Below, in pieces: positions 7,233-13,844 of a stretch of 14,759 nucleotides of DNA. The stretch comes from Akkermansiaceae bacterium UBA4145 (lineage in GTDB: Bacteria; Verrucomicrobiota; Verrucomicrobiia; Verrucomicrobiales; Akkermansiaceae): assembly GCA_002380675.1 (NCBI GenBank), contig DFWB01000253.1, positions 1-14,759 on the forward strand, in the 5' to 3' direction. Both the position numbers and the translations under genes were made by a program. Below the pieces are notes generated by a model. That model did not search any database, had not been told where the DNA came from, and was given only the letters and a program-made list of their open reading frames with translations. The number at the start of each line of letters is the position of its first letter. Position 1 is the first letter of the stretch.

Positions 7233-8219
7233 TCAGGCAAGGTCCTGAGCAGCCTCCTTGGCAAAATAGGTCAAGATCACATCAGCCCCGGCTCTCTTGA
7301 TCCCCAGCAGACTCTCAAAAATAACGGCCTTCTCATCAAGCCATCCTGCCGCGCTCGCTGACTTGATCATCAGGTATTCGCCGCTGACCTGATACGCCGC
7401 GAGAGGGAGAGGAGTCTCCTTCCTCAAGGTCGCAATAACGTCAAGGTAGGGCCCCGCAGGCTTGACCATGATCATGTCCGCGCCTTCCTCTTCATCCAGG
7501 CGAAGCTCACGGATAGCCTCTCTGATGTTGGCAGGATCCATCTGGTAGCATTTCTTGTCTCCCTCTTTGGGAGCGGAATCAAGGGCCCCTCGAAATGGCC
7601 CGTAATAAGACGACGCGTATTTAGCTGAATAGCTCAATATGGAAACACCTTGGTGGCCAGCATGATCCAACGCCGTCCGAATCGCTCTGACCCGCCCGTC
7701 CATCATATCGCTGGGTCCAACAATGTCTGCACCTGCCTCCGCATGGCAGAGAGCCTGACGACAGAGGACCTCAACCGTCTCATCATTCAGGACCTCGAGC
7801 ACACCGTTTTCTCCCCGGCTCACCAAGCCATCCTGCCCATCCGAATTGTAGGGATCTAGAGCGACATCCGTAATAACAACCAGGGACGGGAGAGCAGCTT
7901 TAAGAGCCCTGACTGCCCTTGGAACGAGTCCTTCTGGATTTACAGATTCCTCCGCTCCTGGGCTTTTGAGCGCGCTGTCAATGGCAGGGAACAGAATGAC
8001 ACAGGGAATCCCCAGAGCATGGGCCTCACCCGCCTCCTTGACGAGCCCATCCAACGACCAGCGCGTACACCCCGGCATCGAGAGAATGCTCTCGTTTTCT
8101 TCCCGGTCATGAAGGAAGAGAGGGTAGACAAAGTCTGAAGGCGTGAGAACTGTCTCTCCGACCATCGCCCGAACGGCTGATGACTTACGGTTTCTTCTGG
8201 GGCGCTGGTAAAGGTTCAT
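7233..8219 (-). CDS. hemB: Delta-aminolevulinic acid dehydratase (porphobilinogen synthase) HemB
   Basis: HemB condenses two 5-aminolevulinate molecules to porphobilinogen in tetrapyrrole (haem, cobalamin) synthesis, as a cytoplasmic homo-octamer. The 328-residue length is standard. The two Schiff-base lysines are visible: K200 in SYSAKYASSYYGPFR and K253 in MIMVKPAGPYLD. The metal-site loop at 118-131 reads DVALDPYNSDGQDG. The aspartates replace the three cysteines of the zinc type, as in Mg-dependent enzymes of Pseudomonas and plants. The substrate and structural motifs GPSDMMDGRV, AAYQVSGEY and KRAGADVILTYFA are intact. The gene lies 9 bases after the cysS stop on the same strand, yet has its own predicted promoter built across that stop. 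No ribosome-binding site precedes the ATG. Confidence 0.97.
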   Translation of the reverse strand: MNLYQRPRRNRKSSAVRAMVGETVLTPSDFVYPLFLHDREENESILSMPGCTRWSLDGLVKEAGEAHALGIPCVILFPAIDSALKSPGAEESVNPEGLVPRAVRALKAALPSLVVITDVALDPYNSDGQDGLVSRGENGVLEVLNDETVEVLCRQALCHAEAGADIVGPSDMMDGRVRAIRTALDHAGHQGVSILSYSAKYASSYYGPFRGALDSAPKEGDKKCYQMDPANIREAIRELRLDEEEGADMIMVKPAGPYLDVIATLRKETPLPLAAYQVSGEYLMIKSASAAGWLDEKAVIFESLLGIKRAGADVILTYFAKEAAQDLA

Positions 8220-8225
8220 GACTAT

Positions 8226-8253
8226 ATTCTACAGGGGTTTCAATTCGTATCCA
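8226..8253 (-). promoter_or_regulatory. Predicted leaderless promoter of hemB, embedded in the cysS 3' end
   Basis: On the minus strand a -10 TAGAAT (8231-8226) ends exactly 6 bases before the hemB ATG (8219), so transcription should start on the A of ATG. A -35-like TGGATA (8253-8248) lies 16 bases upstream. The first three bases of the -10 are the cysS stop codon TAG. There is no Shine-Dalgarno sequence. Confidence 0.5.
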
Positions 8254-9656
8254 TCCTGTCCGTCCTTGACGGCCCACCCCAGATTCTGGATTTCCTCGCG
8301 CAGGATATCTGCTCCTTCCCAGTCCTTGCTTTCGCGAGCTATCTGGCGCTTTGCCGCTGCGGCAACTACTTCGGGCGGAGCCTCTGGGACTTCAGGATCC
8401 GGCAACCGCAGCCCAAGAGCAGCGAGAATAGCATGAAATCCAAGCCAGTTCACTCCCGGATCACCCTCAGTTTCTGCAATACGGAGCCCCCTGAAAAGCT
8501 GCCCAAGTCCCTCCGGGGTATTTAGATCATCATTCAGAGCAGCCAATGCCGGTTCAAACACTCCCAGGTCATCAAGACCACACAGCTCTCTGTAAGAAGG
8601 CACATTCTCCCCTTCCCTCCCGGCCGCCTTAGCGAGAAGGGCTTGGCCTTTGGTTAATTTAGACAGGGCCTCTCGAGCCGCGTGCAGCCCATCAAAAGTA
8701 AAATTAAGCTGCTTCCGGTGATGAGCCCCTATCAGGGCATAACGCACTTCCATCGGCGCAGCCCCCGGATCCCTTTCCAGATCGGCCAAGGTGTAAAGGT
8801 TGTTGAGGGACTTGGACATCTTCTCGCCATCGACCATGAGGAATCGGGGATGAAACCATGCCCTTGCAAAGTCCCCGCCACATGCACACCGAGACTGCGC
8901 GATTTCATTCTCGTGATGTGGGAACTTGAGGTCCTCTCCTCCACTATGAAGATCAAAGCTTTCACCGAGATATTTATAGCTCATTGCAGAGCACTCCAGA
9001 TGCCAACCGGGCCGACCCTCTCCCCATGGACTATCCCAGTAGTTTTCTCCATCCTCAGGGCGGCGACCCTTCCAGAGCACAAAGTCGGAAACACTATCCT
9101 TTTCATATTCATCCGCATTTGCCCGCTCTCCCTGCGTCTTTCCTAACTCAAGGTCCTGCTGATCCAGACGAGCAAGTTTTCCGTAGTCCTCATAAGAGGC
9201 AATCCGGAAGTAGACAGATCCGTCCTCTGAGCAATAGGCATTTCCATTTTTCACCAGAGTCTCAATCATCGCGATCTGCTCAGGAATATGCTCAACCGCG
9301 CTAGGTTCAATATGCGGCGTAAGACAATTGAGAGCCTCGCAGTCCTCGTGAAATCGCCTTGTCCATTTTCCGGTAAAATCCGCCAGCGACATTCCCGATA
9401 CCTGTGAATCACGTATGGTCTTGTCGTCAACATCCGTAATATTCCGGACATGCTTCGTCCTCATTCCTCCAACTTCCAAGACGCGCCGAAGGACATCATT
9501 CAGGACAAAAGTCCTGAAATTGCCGATATGTGCCGGGCCATACACTGTGGGTCCACAGCAGTAAAAACCAAAGACCCTGCCATCGGCTGGCTCCAATACG
9601 CGCATCTCGCGCGTCATGGTATCGAACAAACGCACGCCGTGCTCTAACGGGACCAC
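8229..9656 (-). CDS. cysS: Cysteinyl-tRNA synthetase CysS
   Basis: CysS charges tRNA-Cys with cysteine. Starting at GTG 9656 it has 475 residues, close to the family norm. The motifs are complete: zinc Cys in FYCCGPTVYG (residue 34), HIGH-type HIGN at 43-46, zinc/substrate motifs GWHLECSAM and HSGGEDLKFPHHENEIAQS, and KMSKS at 279-283. A C-terminal anticodon-binding region ends the protein. The frame stays open to an ATG at 9743. That would add 29 residues (GSCPPYYSQGPNPLHQ and neighbours) unlike any CysRS N-terminus and would place the start beyond the likely promoter. GTG 9656 has GGAG five bases upstream; GTG 9635 gives the family-like N-terminus MRLFDTMTREM but has only the same G-rich tract farther off. 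hemB follows after 9 bases. A divergent membrane protein gene lies upstream. Confidence 0.95.
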   Translation of the reverse strand: MVPLEHGVRLFDTMTREMRVLEPADGRVFGFYCCGPTVYGPAHIGNFRTFVLNDVLRRVLEVGGMRTKHVRNITDVDDKTIRDSQVSGMSLADFTGKWTRRFHEDCEALNCLTPHIEPSAVEHIPEQIAMIETLVKNGNAYCSEDGSVYFRIASYEDYGKLARLDQQDLELGKTQGERANADEYEKDSVSDFVLWKGRRPEDGENYWDSPWGEGRPGWHLECSAMSYKYLGESFDLHSGGEDLKFPHHENEIAQSRCACGGDFARAWFHPRFLMVDGEKMSKSLNNLYTLADLERDPGAAPMEVRYALIGAHHRKQLNFTFDGLHAAREALSKLTKGQALLAKAAGREGENVPSYRELCGLDDLGVFEPALAALNDDLNTPEGLGQLFRGLRIAETEGDPGVNWLGFHAILAALGLRLPDPEVPEAPPEVVAAAAKRQIARESKDWEGADILREEIQNLGWAVKDGQDGYELKPL

Positions 9657-9703
9657 CCCCTCTCCGCAAGCCTCAGCTTGATGTAACGGATTGGGTCCTT
9701 GGC

Positions 9704-9710
9704 TATAATA
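9704..9710. promoter_or_regulatory. Symmetric -10 element between cysS and the divergent membrane protein gene
   Basis: TATAATA reads as a perfect TATAAT on the plus strand (9704-9709) and as TATTAT, 5/6 to consensus, on the minus strand (9710-9705). It could fire in both directions, toward the membrane protein gene and toward cysS. The -35 elements are poor both ways: TTGATG at 9678-9683 sits 20 bases from the plus -10, and only TG-rich sequence is found on the minus side. The predicted leaders are ~80 bases (plus) and ~40 bases (minus). Confidence 0.45.
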
Positions 9711-9796
9711 AGGGGGGCAACTCCCGAAAACACTTAAGCCCACACCTTATTCGAGAACCTTCGGTTATCCCTAATACGGGAAAACGACCCCTTGCA

Positions 9797-10432
9797 GTGA
9801 CTCTTTCCCTTGCTACACATTTCGGTGTGGCTACTCCTGAAAAAGCTCCGTTCACACCGGAACAGAAGCGAGCCCTTCTTATAGGCGGAGGGCTCATTCT
9901 CGCAGCTGCCGGCCTTCTTTTGCTTATCTGGCTAGGCATGTTCCTTCCAGGATTTGCCGGTGAAGTCTTCCGTAAGATGGCTGGCTTTCTCTGGACTCCT
10001 CTCATTCTTGATTTCTCCCTGTTTATCCTCGGGGTCATTCTCGTCCTCTCCCTGAACTGGTATATTCGAGTCAGGAAAGGAGATGAATGCGTTTACCTCG
10101 AGCAGGTGGAAGACCCCCCGGAAGGGCTCCCAGAAAGAGCACGCTCCGCCATCTTTAGCGAGGAACCCAAACCTCAGGGGCTTGGACCGAAACTTGCCGC
10201 CATTGAAGGAGCTCTCGCACTCAATGATCTTTCCGAGGCAACCAGTCTTCTTTTTGAGCTCCCTGAAAGCCACCTCGAGGACTCTGAGGTCCTTGCCCTG
10301 CGAATTGCACTGGCACGGCGCAAGGAGCATACCGGCAAGGCAGACCGGCTCCTTCAAAAACTCATGGCTCAGTCTCCCCAGCACCCTCTTTGTAGGAATG
10401 AGGGGGACCCGGACCTCCCCCAGGGAGATTGA
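9797..10432 (+). CDS. Two-TM membrane protein with helical cytoplasmic tail, unknown function
   Basis: I do not recognise this 211-residue protein. Two strong transmembrane segments cover residues ~27-51 (LIGGGLILAAAGLLLLIWLG) and ~67-90 (TPLILDFSLFILGVILVLSL). An amphipathic, Ala/Leu/Glu-rich C-terminal region follows (IEGALALNDLSEATSLLFEL, LALRIALARRKEHTGKADRL). It reads like one or two TPR-like helical hairpins, suggesting a membrane-anchored protein-interaction module. The start is uncertain. The frame is open back to an ATG at 9530, but that lies within cysS on the other strand and upstream of the TATAAT at 9704. GTG 9797 and GTG 9827 are the only usual start codons between that -10 and the first TM segment, and neither has a ribosome-binding site. 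Its last 71 bases overlap the end of the convergent potassium channel gene. Confidence 0.65.
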   Translation: MTLSLATHFGVATPEKAPFTPEQKRALLIGGGLILAAAGLLLLIWLGMFLPGFAGEVFRKMAGFLWTPLILDFSLFILGVILVLSLNWYIRVRKGDECVYLEQVEDPPEGLPERARSAIFSEEPKPQGLGPKLAAIEGALALNDLSEATSLLFELPESHLEDSEVLALRIALARRKEHTGKADRLLQKLMAQSPQHPLCRNEGDPDLPQGD

Positions 10433-11267
10433 GGCGTTCCCCGCAGCGACGGCAGTAGCGCGCATCAAGAAGATGCCCGTGCACCCCGCATGAGGGGCAG
10501 GCATCTGTTGTCTCATCCTGCCTGTTCATCGCCGCGTTGACCGTTTCCCCAATCACGATGCCTGTCGGAACCGCCATGATGGAATATCCAATTAAGACAC
10601 AGAGCGCGGAAAGAAACTTCCCCTCCACTGTAAGCGGAGCCAGATCACCATAGCCCAAGGTCGTGACTGTGACTATCGCCCAGTAAATACTGACGGGGAT
10701 ATTGGTAAACTTACTCTGGGGTTGGCCTGACTCGAGGAGGTAGGCGATTGTCCCCATGATGGTAGCCAGAACCACCATGGCGAAAAAGAAGACTGTAATT
10801 TTGGCACGACTCGCGAGTAAGCCACGCATGATAATACTGGCTCCCCGCATATGCCCAACCATCTTAAGGACCCGAAACATTCTCAGCAGGCGGAGAATCC
10901 GAATCACCAGCAGGGACTGACTCCCTACGAAAAACATGCCAAGAAAGGTCGGGATCCACGACAGGAAATCGATGACCCCAAAAAAACTGAAGATATAGCG
11001 AGCCGGGCGGCGCACTACCCAGATCCTCACGAAATATTCAGTCATAAAAAGCAGCGTAAATCCCCACTCCGCAACCTTGAGAGCTCCGCCCCAGCGCATC
11101 GCGAACGAGTCGATGCTATCCAGCATGACCGCCACAACGCTCAGGCCAATGGCCCACAGCAACAATACATCAAAAGCCTTTCCTGACTTTGTCTCCGCCT
11201 CAAAGATGATGGTCCAGAGACGCTCTCTTATTCCATTGCGCCCGGATAGGGAAGAGTCACCATTCAT
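10362..11267 (-). CDS. Voltage-gated potassium channel with C-terminal zinc ribbon
   Basis: A 301-residue inner-membrane protein with the six-TM Kv/KvAP-type layout. S1 is at ~33-51, S2 ~66-84 and S3 ~92-113. The S4 voltage sensor at ~123-135 has arginines or lysine every third residue (RILRLLRMFRVLK). S5 is at ~157-178, followed by the pore helix with selectivity filter TTLGYGD at 202-208, and S6 at ~217-240. It should conduct K+ in response to membrane potential. Unusually, the short cytoplasmic tail carries a four-cysteine zinc ribbon, CPSC at 257-260 and CRRC at 272-275 (followed by GERL), in place of the RCK or cyclic-nucleotide domain common in bacterial channels. The last ~25 residues are Gly/Pro-rich and are encoded over the convergent gene. 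The ATG at 11267 has no close ribosome-binding site. Confidence 0.93.
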   Translation of the reverse strand: MNGDSSLSGRNGIRERLWTIIFEAETKSGKAFDVLLLWAIGLSVVAVMLDSIDSFAMRWGGALKVAEWGFTLLFMTEYFVRIWVVRRPARYIFSFFGVIDFLSWIPTFLGMFFVGSQSLLVIRILRLLRMFRVLKMVGHMRGASIIMRGLLASRAKITVFFFAMVVLATIMGTIAYLLESGQPQSKFTNIPVSIYWAIVTVTTLGYGDLAPLTVEGKFLSALCVLIGYSIMAVPTGIVIGETVNAAMNRQDETTDACPSCGVHGHLLDARYCRRCGERLNLPGGGPGPPHSYKEGAGETEP

Positions 11268-11299
11268 CAGAGTTTACGATTGGGTCTTTCTTCCTCTGG

Positions 11300-11322
11300 A
11301 AAAATCTCGCCCCCTCAGGGCG
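11300..11322 (-). terminator. Possible Rho-independent terminator after the lipoprotein gene
   Basis: On the minus strand CGCCC-TGAGG-GGGCG (11322-11308) forms a 5-bp GC stem. It is followed by AGA and five T's (11304-11300). It lies ~60 bases after the lipoprotein stop and upstream of the channel gene on the same strand, so it would separate their transcripts. The short stem and the three-base gap before the T-run make it weak. Confidence 0.45.
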
Positions 11323-11380
11323 CTCAACACGTCTAGAACGTGAACAGCGAACATACATGTTCAGCCTGCCCTCAGTTCTC

Positions 11381-12037
11381 TCATTCATCACGCCCCAGAA
11401 GATTTCTCGTCTGCTCCACCGAGCGACGATTGTATTCATCGTCGCTGATGATTGTGGGCTCCGGAAAAACCTCACGCCTGAAGTCGGTGCGACTGTCAGT
11501 CGGCTTGTCTAGCGGCGCCCCCGTGCCCTCTCGCGCTCCCGCTGTACCAAAGGATCCAGTTTTCGTTCTCTGACTATCAAACCGTGACTTTCTGGCAAGG
11601 TGAGCAGGACTCGTAATCTGAACGCCGGGGGTCTCCCGGAAGCGGCTTTGGTCATCACTCCGCCGGTAACTGTCCACCTGCAATTTGCGCGACTTCTCCC
11701 ACTTGGCAGATTCATAATTACCCGCCCGATAGACCGATTTTCCAACTCCTCCACCAAAGGACACATTGCGCTTCTTGTCATATTGACTTCGGACAGGCCC
11801 GGTAAAATTGCCCTGCTTATCTCTTTTCAAGGAGCGCGAATCAAAAGCAAAGCGCTCCTCAAGAGCCTTGTAGCCCTCGGATTCTCCCAGGGCGATAACC
11901 TGCTTATCCCTTTTCCTTGGCTTTATAGTGCCCGCGCCACTGTCAGCACCAGAACCGCCAATACTCGAGCAAGAATTGAACGCGATCAGGCCTGCTGGGA
12001 GACACCCATACCAGATAAAACGAGAGAGAAAATTCAA
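11381..12037 (-). CDS. Putative lipoprotein, low-complexity charged, unknown function
   Basis: I do not recognise a family with a known role. From TTG 12037 the protein has 218 residues and opens with a lipoprotein-like signal: MNFLSRFIWYGCLPAGLIAF, then NSC-SS, with the lipidated Cys at 23. The lipobox FNSC is atypical at -3 and -2. The mature part is rich in Arg, Lys, Ser, Asp and Gly with few hydrophobics. It contains recurring short units such as SLKRDKQGNF, SQYDKKRNVSFGGGVGKSVY and KSRFDSQRTKTGSF, so it is probably unstructured and envelope-associated. The frame extends to ATG 12136, but that adds 33 polar residues ahead of the signal and leaves only 11 bases to the rlmN start. No ribosome-binding site supports any start. 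A terminator-like hairpin follows. No enzyme motif is visible. Confidence 0.65.
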   Translation of the reverse strand: MNFLSRFIWYGCLPAGLIAFNSCSSIGGSGADSGAGTIKPRKRDKQVIALGESEGYKALEERFAFDSRSLKRDKQGNFTGPVRSQYDKKRNVSFGGGVGKSVYRAGNYESAKWEKSRKLQVDSYRRSDDQSRFRETPGVQITSPAHLARKSRFDSQRTKTGSFGTAGAREGTGAPLDKPTDSRTDFRREVFPEPTIISDDEYNRRSVEQTRNLLGRDE

Positions 12038-12112
12038 CGGGGAAGCGTGGAGGGGCTGAAATCCCTTGTCAATGGCGCAGGCAAGACTGTTTGACCTTTC
12101 CGAATCAGAAAT

Positions 12113-12141
12113 TTGATCTCCGCGCCTCAAATTCATATACT
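12113..12141 (+). promoter_or_regulatory. Predicted leaderless promoter of rlmN
   Basis: A -35 TTGATC (12113-12118), a 17-base spacer and a -10 TATACT (12136-12141) give the best-formed promoter in the window. The -10 ends exactly 6 bases before GTG 12148, placing the transcript start on the G of the start codon. No Shine-Dalgarno sequence is present. Confidence 0.6.
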
Positions 12142-12147
12142 AGCGTT

Positions 12148-13212
12148 GTGAAACCCTCCCTTTTCAATCAGACCCCGGAAGAGCTCTCCGCGGTTCTTAA
12201 TGATTTGGGAGAGCCCTCCTATCGAGGGGAGCAGATTCTGGATTGGCTATGGAGGAAGCGGACAAGCTCGATCGACGGGATGAGCAATCTTCCTGCCAGA
12301 TTGAGAGACCAGCTGAAAGCTAGCTTCTCCCTGCAATCCCTCACCCATGCCCGTGCACAGGGCTCCGCGGACAGCACTCGTAAATTTCTCTTTCGCTTAC
12401 ACGACGGGCGCTACGTCGAAACCGTTCTGATCCCTGCCTCTCCTGCACTTTACGGGGAACGTTCGGATCGACGCACTCTCTGTGTATCCTCTCAGGTGGG
12501 ATGCGCCTTCGGGTGCAAGTTTTGCGCATCGGGCCTCGACGGGTTCACGCGAAATCTCTCAGCTGACGAGATCGCCGGGCAGATCCTCCTCGCTGAGGAG
12601 CTAAGCAGCGAGAAGGTTAACAACATCGTTTTCATGGGGATGGGAGAGCCTCTGGCCAACATGTCACAACTCCTCAGGGCGCTCACTCTGATCACCGCCC
12701 CCTGGGGGCTGGGCATCGGAGCGCGCCACCTCACCGTATCGACATCGGGGCTAGTGCCTCAGATCCGTAAACTGGCAGATCACCCACAGCAAATCCGCCT
12801 CGCAATCTCCCTCCATGGTGCAAGCGACGAGGTTCGGGACCAGATTATGCCGATCAACAAGAAGTGGCCGGTATCCAAACTTTTCGAAGCGCTGAAATAC
12901 TGGAACACGCGCAAAGCCCAGAAAATCACTTTGGAATACATTCTGATAGAAGGCGTCAATGCCGACACCACCCAGGCTCACTTACTTGCACGGCGGGCAC
13001 AATCACTCAACGCCAAGGTCAACCTCATCCCCTACAACACAGTTGAGGGGTTGACCTGGAAGCGCCCGGCCGAGGACGCATGCCGCGCCTTCCGGGACAC
13101 CCTCACCGAACATGGGGTTCCGACGACCCTGCGCCTCGAGAAGGGCCATGATATCGATGCTGCCTGCGGGCAACTCCGATTAAAGGAAGAAAAGATCCTA
13201 AAAGAAAGCTGA
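12148..13212 (+). CDS. rlmN: Dual-specificity 23S rRNA/tRNA adenine-C2 methyltransferase RlmN
   Basis: RlmN is a radical-SAM enzyme that methylates C2 of A2503 in 23S rRNA and A37 in some tRNAs. From GTG 12148 it has 354 residues, the family norm. The radical-SAM cluster cysteines are C119, C123 and C126 in VGCAFGCKFCASG. The resolving/methyl-carrying C-terminal cysteine is C340 in DIDAACGQLR. FMGMGEPLAN, HLTVSTSGLVP, AISLHGASDEVRDQIMP and VNLIPYNTVEG are all canonical. The N-terminal helical domain includes LGEPSYRGEQILDWLW. The frame is open back to 12091, but the extra 19 residues do not fit the family and lie over the promoter. The gene ends 2 bases before the convergent ssb stop. Confidence 0.97.
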   Translation: MKPSLFNQTPEELSAVLNDLGEPSYRGEQILDWLWRKRTSSIDGMSNLPARLRDQLKASFSLQSLTHARAQGSADSTRKFLFRLHDGRYVETVLIPASPALYGERSDRRTLCVSSQVGCAFGCKFCASGLDGFTRNLSADEIAGQILLAEELSSEKVNNIVFMGMGEPLANMSQLLRALTLITAPWGLGIGARHLTVSTSGLVPQIRKLADHPQQIRLAISLHGASDEVRDQIMPINKKWPVSKLFEALKYWNTRKAQKITLEYILIEGVNADTTQAHLLARRAQSLNAKVNLIPYNTVEGLTWKRPAEDACRAFRDTLTEHGVPTTLRLEKGHDIDAACGQLRLKEEKILKES

Positions 13213-13214
13213 GG

Positions 13215-13235
13215 TTAAAAGGGGATTTCGCCCCC
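13215..13235 (-). terminator. Possible ssb terminator formed by its last codons
   Basis: On the minus strand GGGGG-CGAAAT-CCCC(T) (13235-13220) forms a 4-bp GC stem plus a G-T wobble, followed by TTT and AA. The hairpin encodes G-E-I-P of the SSB tip, and the T-run encodes the last Phe and the stop. With rlmN ending 2 bases away there is no room for a separate terminator. The stem and T-run are short, so this is tentative. Confidence 0.4.
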
Positions 13236-13679
13236 ATCATCATCGAAATCACCCGCGGCGGGAGATCCCCCCTGCCGTTGAGAGGCCGGAGGAGAAGGTT
13301 GCTGGCCAGACGAGGAGCCCTCCCCACGTGGCTGCCCTCCTCCTCGGCCGTCGGAAAGGAACTGCATGTTCTCTCCCACCACCTTAAGCTTGCTACGCTT
13401 CTGCCCTGTAGTCTTGTCATCCCACGTATCCATCTGGAGGCGGCCCTCAATATAGACAGGACGACCCTTCCCGAGATATTGCTGAGCAAGCTCAGCCTGC
13501 CTCGCCCACAACGTGACATCAATGAATGTCGTCTCCTCTATCCGCTCGCCTTGGTCATTGTTCCGCACCCTGTTCACCGCTAACCCCAATTCTGCGACTG
13601 CGGTTCCCTTGGGCGTGTAGCGTAGCTCAGGGTCCCGGGTCAGATTCCCGATGAGCATCACCTTATTCAAATTAGCCAT
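13215..13679 (-). CDS. ssb: Single-stranded DNA-binding protein SSB
   Basis: SSB coats single-stranded DNA in replication, recombination and repair. The 154-residue protein has a full OB-fold (residues 1-~105), opening MANLNKVMLIGNLTRDPELR with TPKGTAVAELGLAVNR and YIEGRLQMDTW. A Gly/Gln/Ser/Pro-rich disordered linker follows, then the acidic tip DFDDDGGEIPF that binds partner proteins. The ATG at 13679 has no Shine-Dalgarno sequence. A TTGGTA / TACCGT pair with 16-base spacing ends 7 bases before the ATG, a weak possible promoter. It follows pth-rpsF on the same strand but is separated from rpsF by 165 bases holding a strong terminator-like hairpin, so it is probably transcribed at least partly on its own. 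The last codons form a possible terminator hairpin. Confidence 0.96.
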   Translation of the reverse strand: MANLNKVMLIGNLTRDPELRYTPKGTAVAELGLAVNRVRNNDQGERIEETTFIDVTLWARQAELAQQYLGKGRPVYIEGRLQMDTWDDKTTGQKRSKLKVVGENMQFLSDGRGGGQPRGEGSSSGQQPSPPASQRQGGSPAAGDFDDDGGEIPF

Positions 13680-13768
13680 AGCGGAGACGGTAGCTGGGGA
13701 TAGGCGGCTACCAAGGAAAATTTGAATTCGCCAGCGCGTTCAACCCTCTCTGCTACATCCGGTATATC

Positions 13769-13792
13769 AAAAACGGCGCGCTCGCGCGCGCC
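13769..13792 (-). terminator. Rho-independent terminator after rpsF
   Basis: On the minus strand GGCGCGC-GCGA-GCGCGCC (13792-13775) forms a perfect 7-bp GC stem with a GNRA-type loop. It is followed by G and five T's (13773-13769). It lies ~50 bases after the rpsF stop and ~90 bases before the ssb start, and should end or attenuate the pth-rpsF transcript. Confidence 0.75.
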
Positions 13793-13844
13793 ATTGGCAA
13801 CCGCAACCCTTCCCGGTCACGGATTTTTCACAGGACTATTGCTG

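Noticed and set aside
7205..7240. Bidirectional terminator between the secreted protein gene and hemB
   Set aside because: The GAAAGC/GCTTCC arms have a mismatch and only a 2-base loop, so no stable hairpin is supported, although a T-rich stretch is nearby.
9530..9796. N-terminal extension of the two-TM membrane protein back to ATG 9530
   Set aside because: It overlaps the conserved start of cysS on the other strand and precedes the only good promoter. The extra residues look non-coding.
11600..12094. 164-codon plus-strand frame opposite the lipoprotein gene
   Set aside because: The minus-strand frame has a signal peptide and Cys, and a terminator-like hairpin follows it. The plus frame has no motif and only antisense composition.
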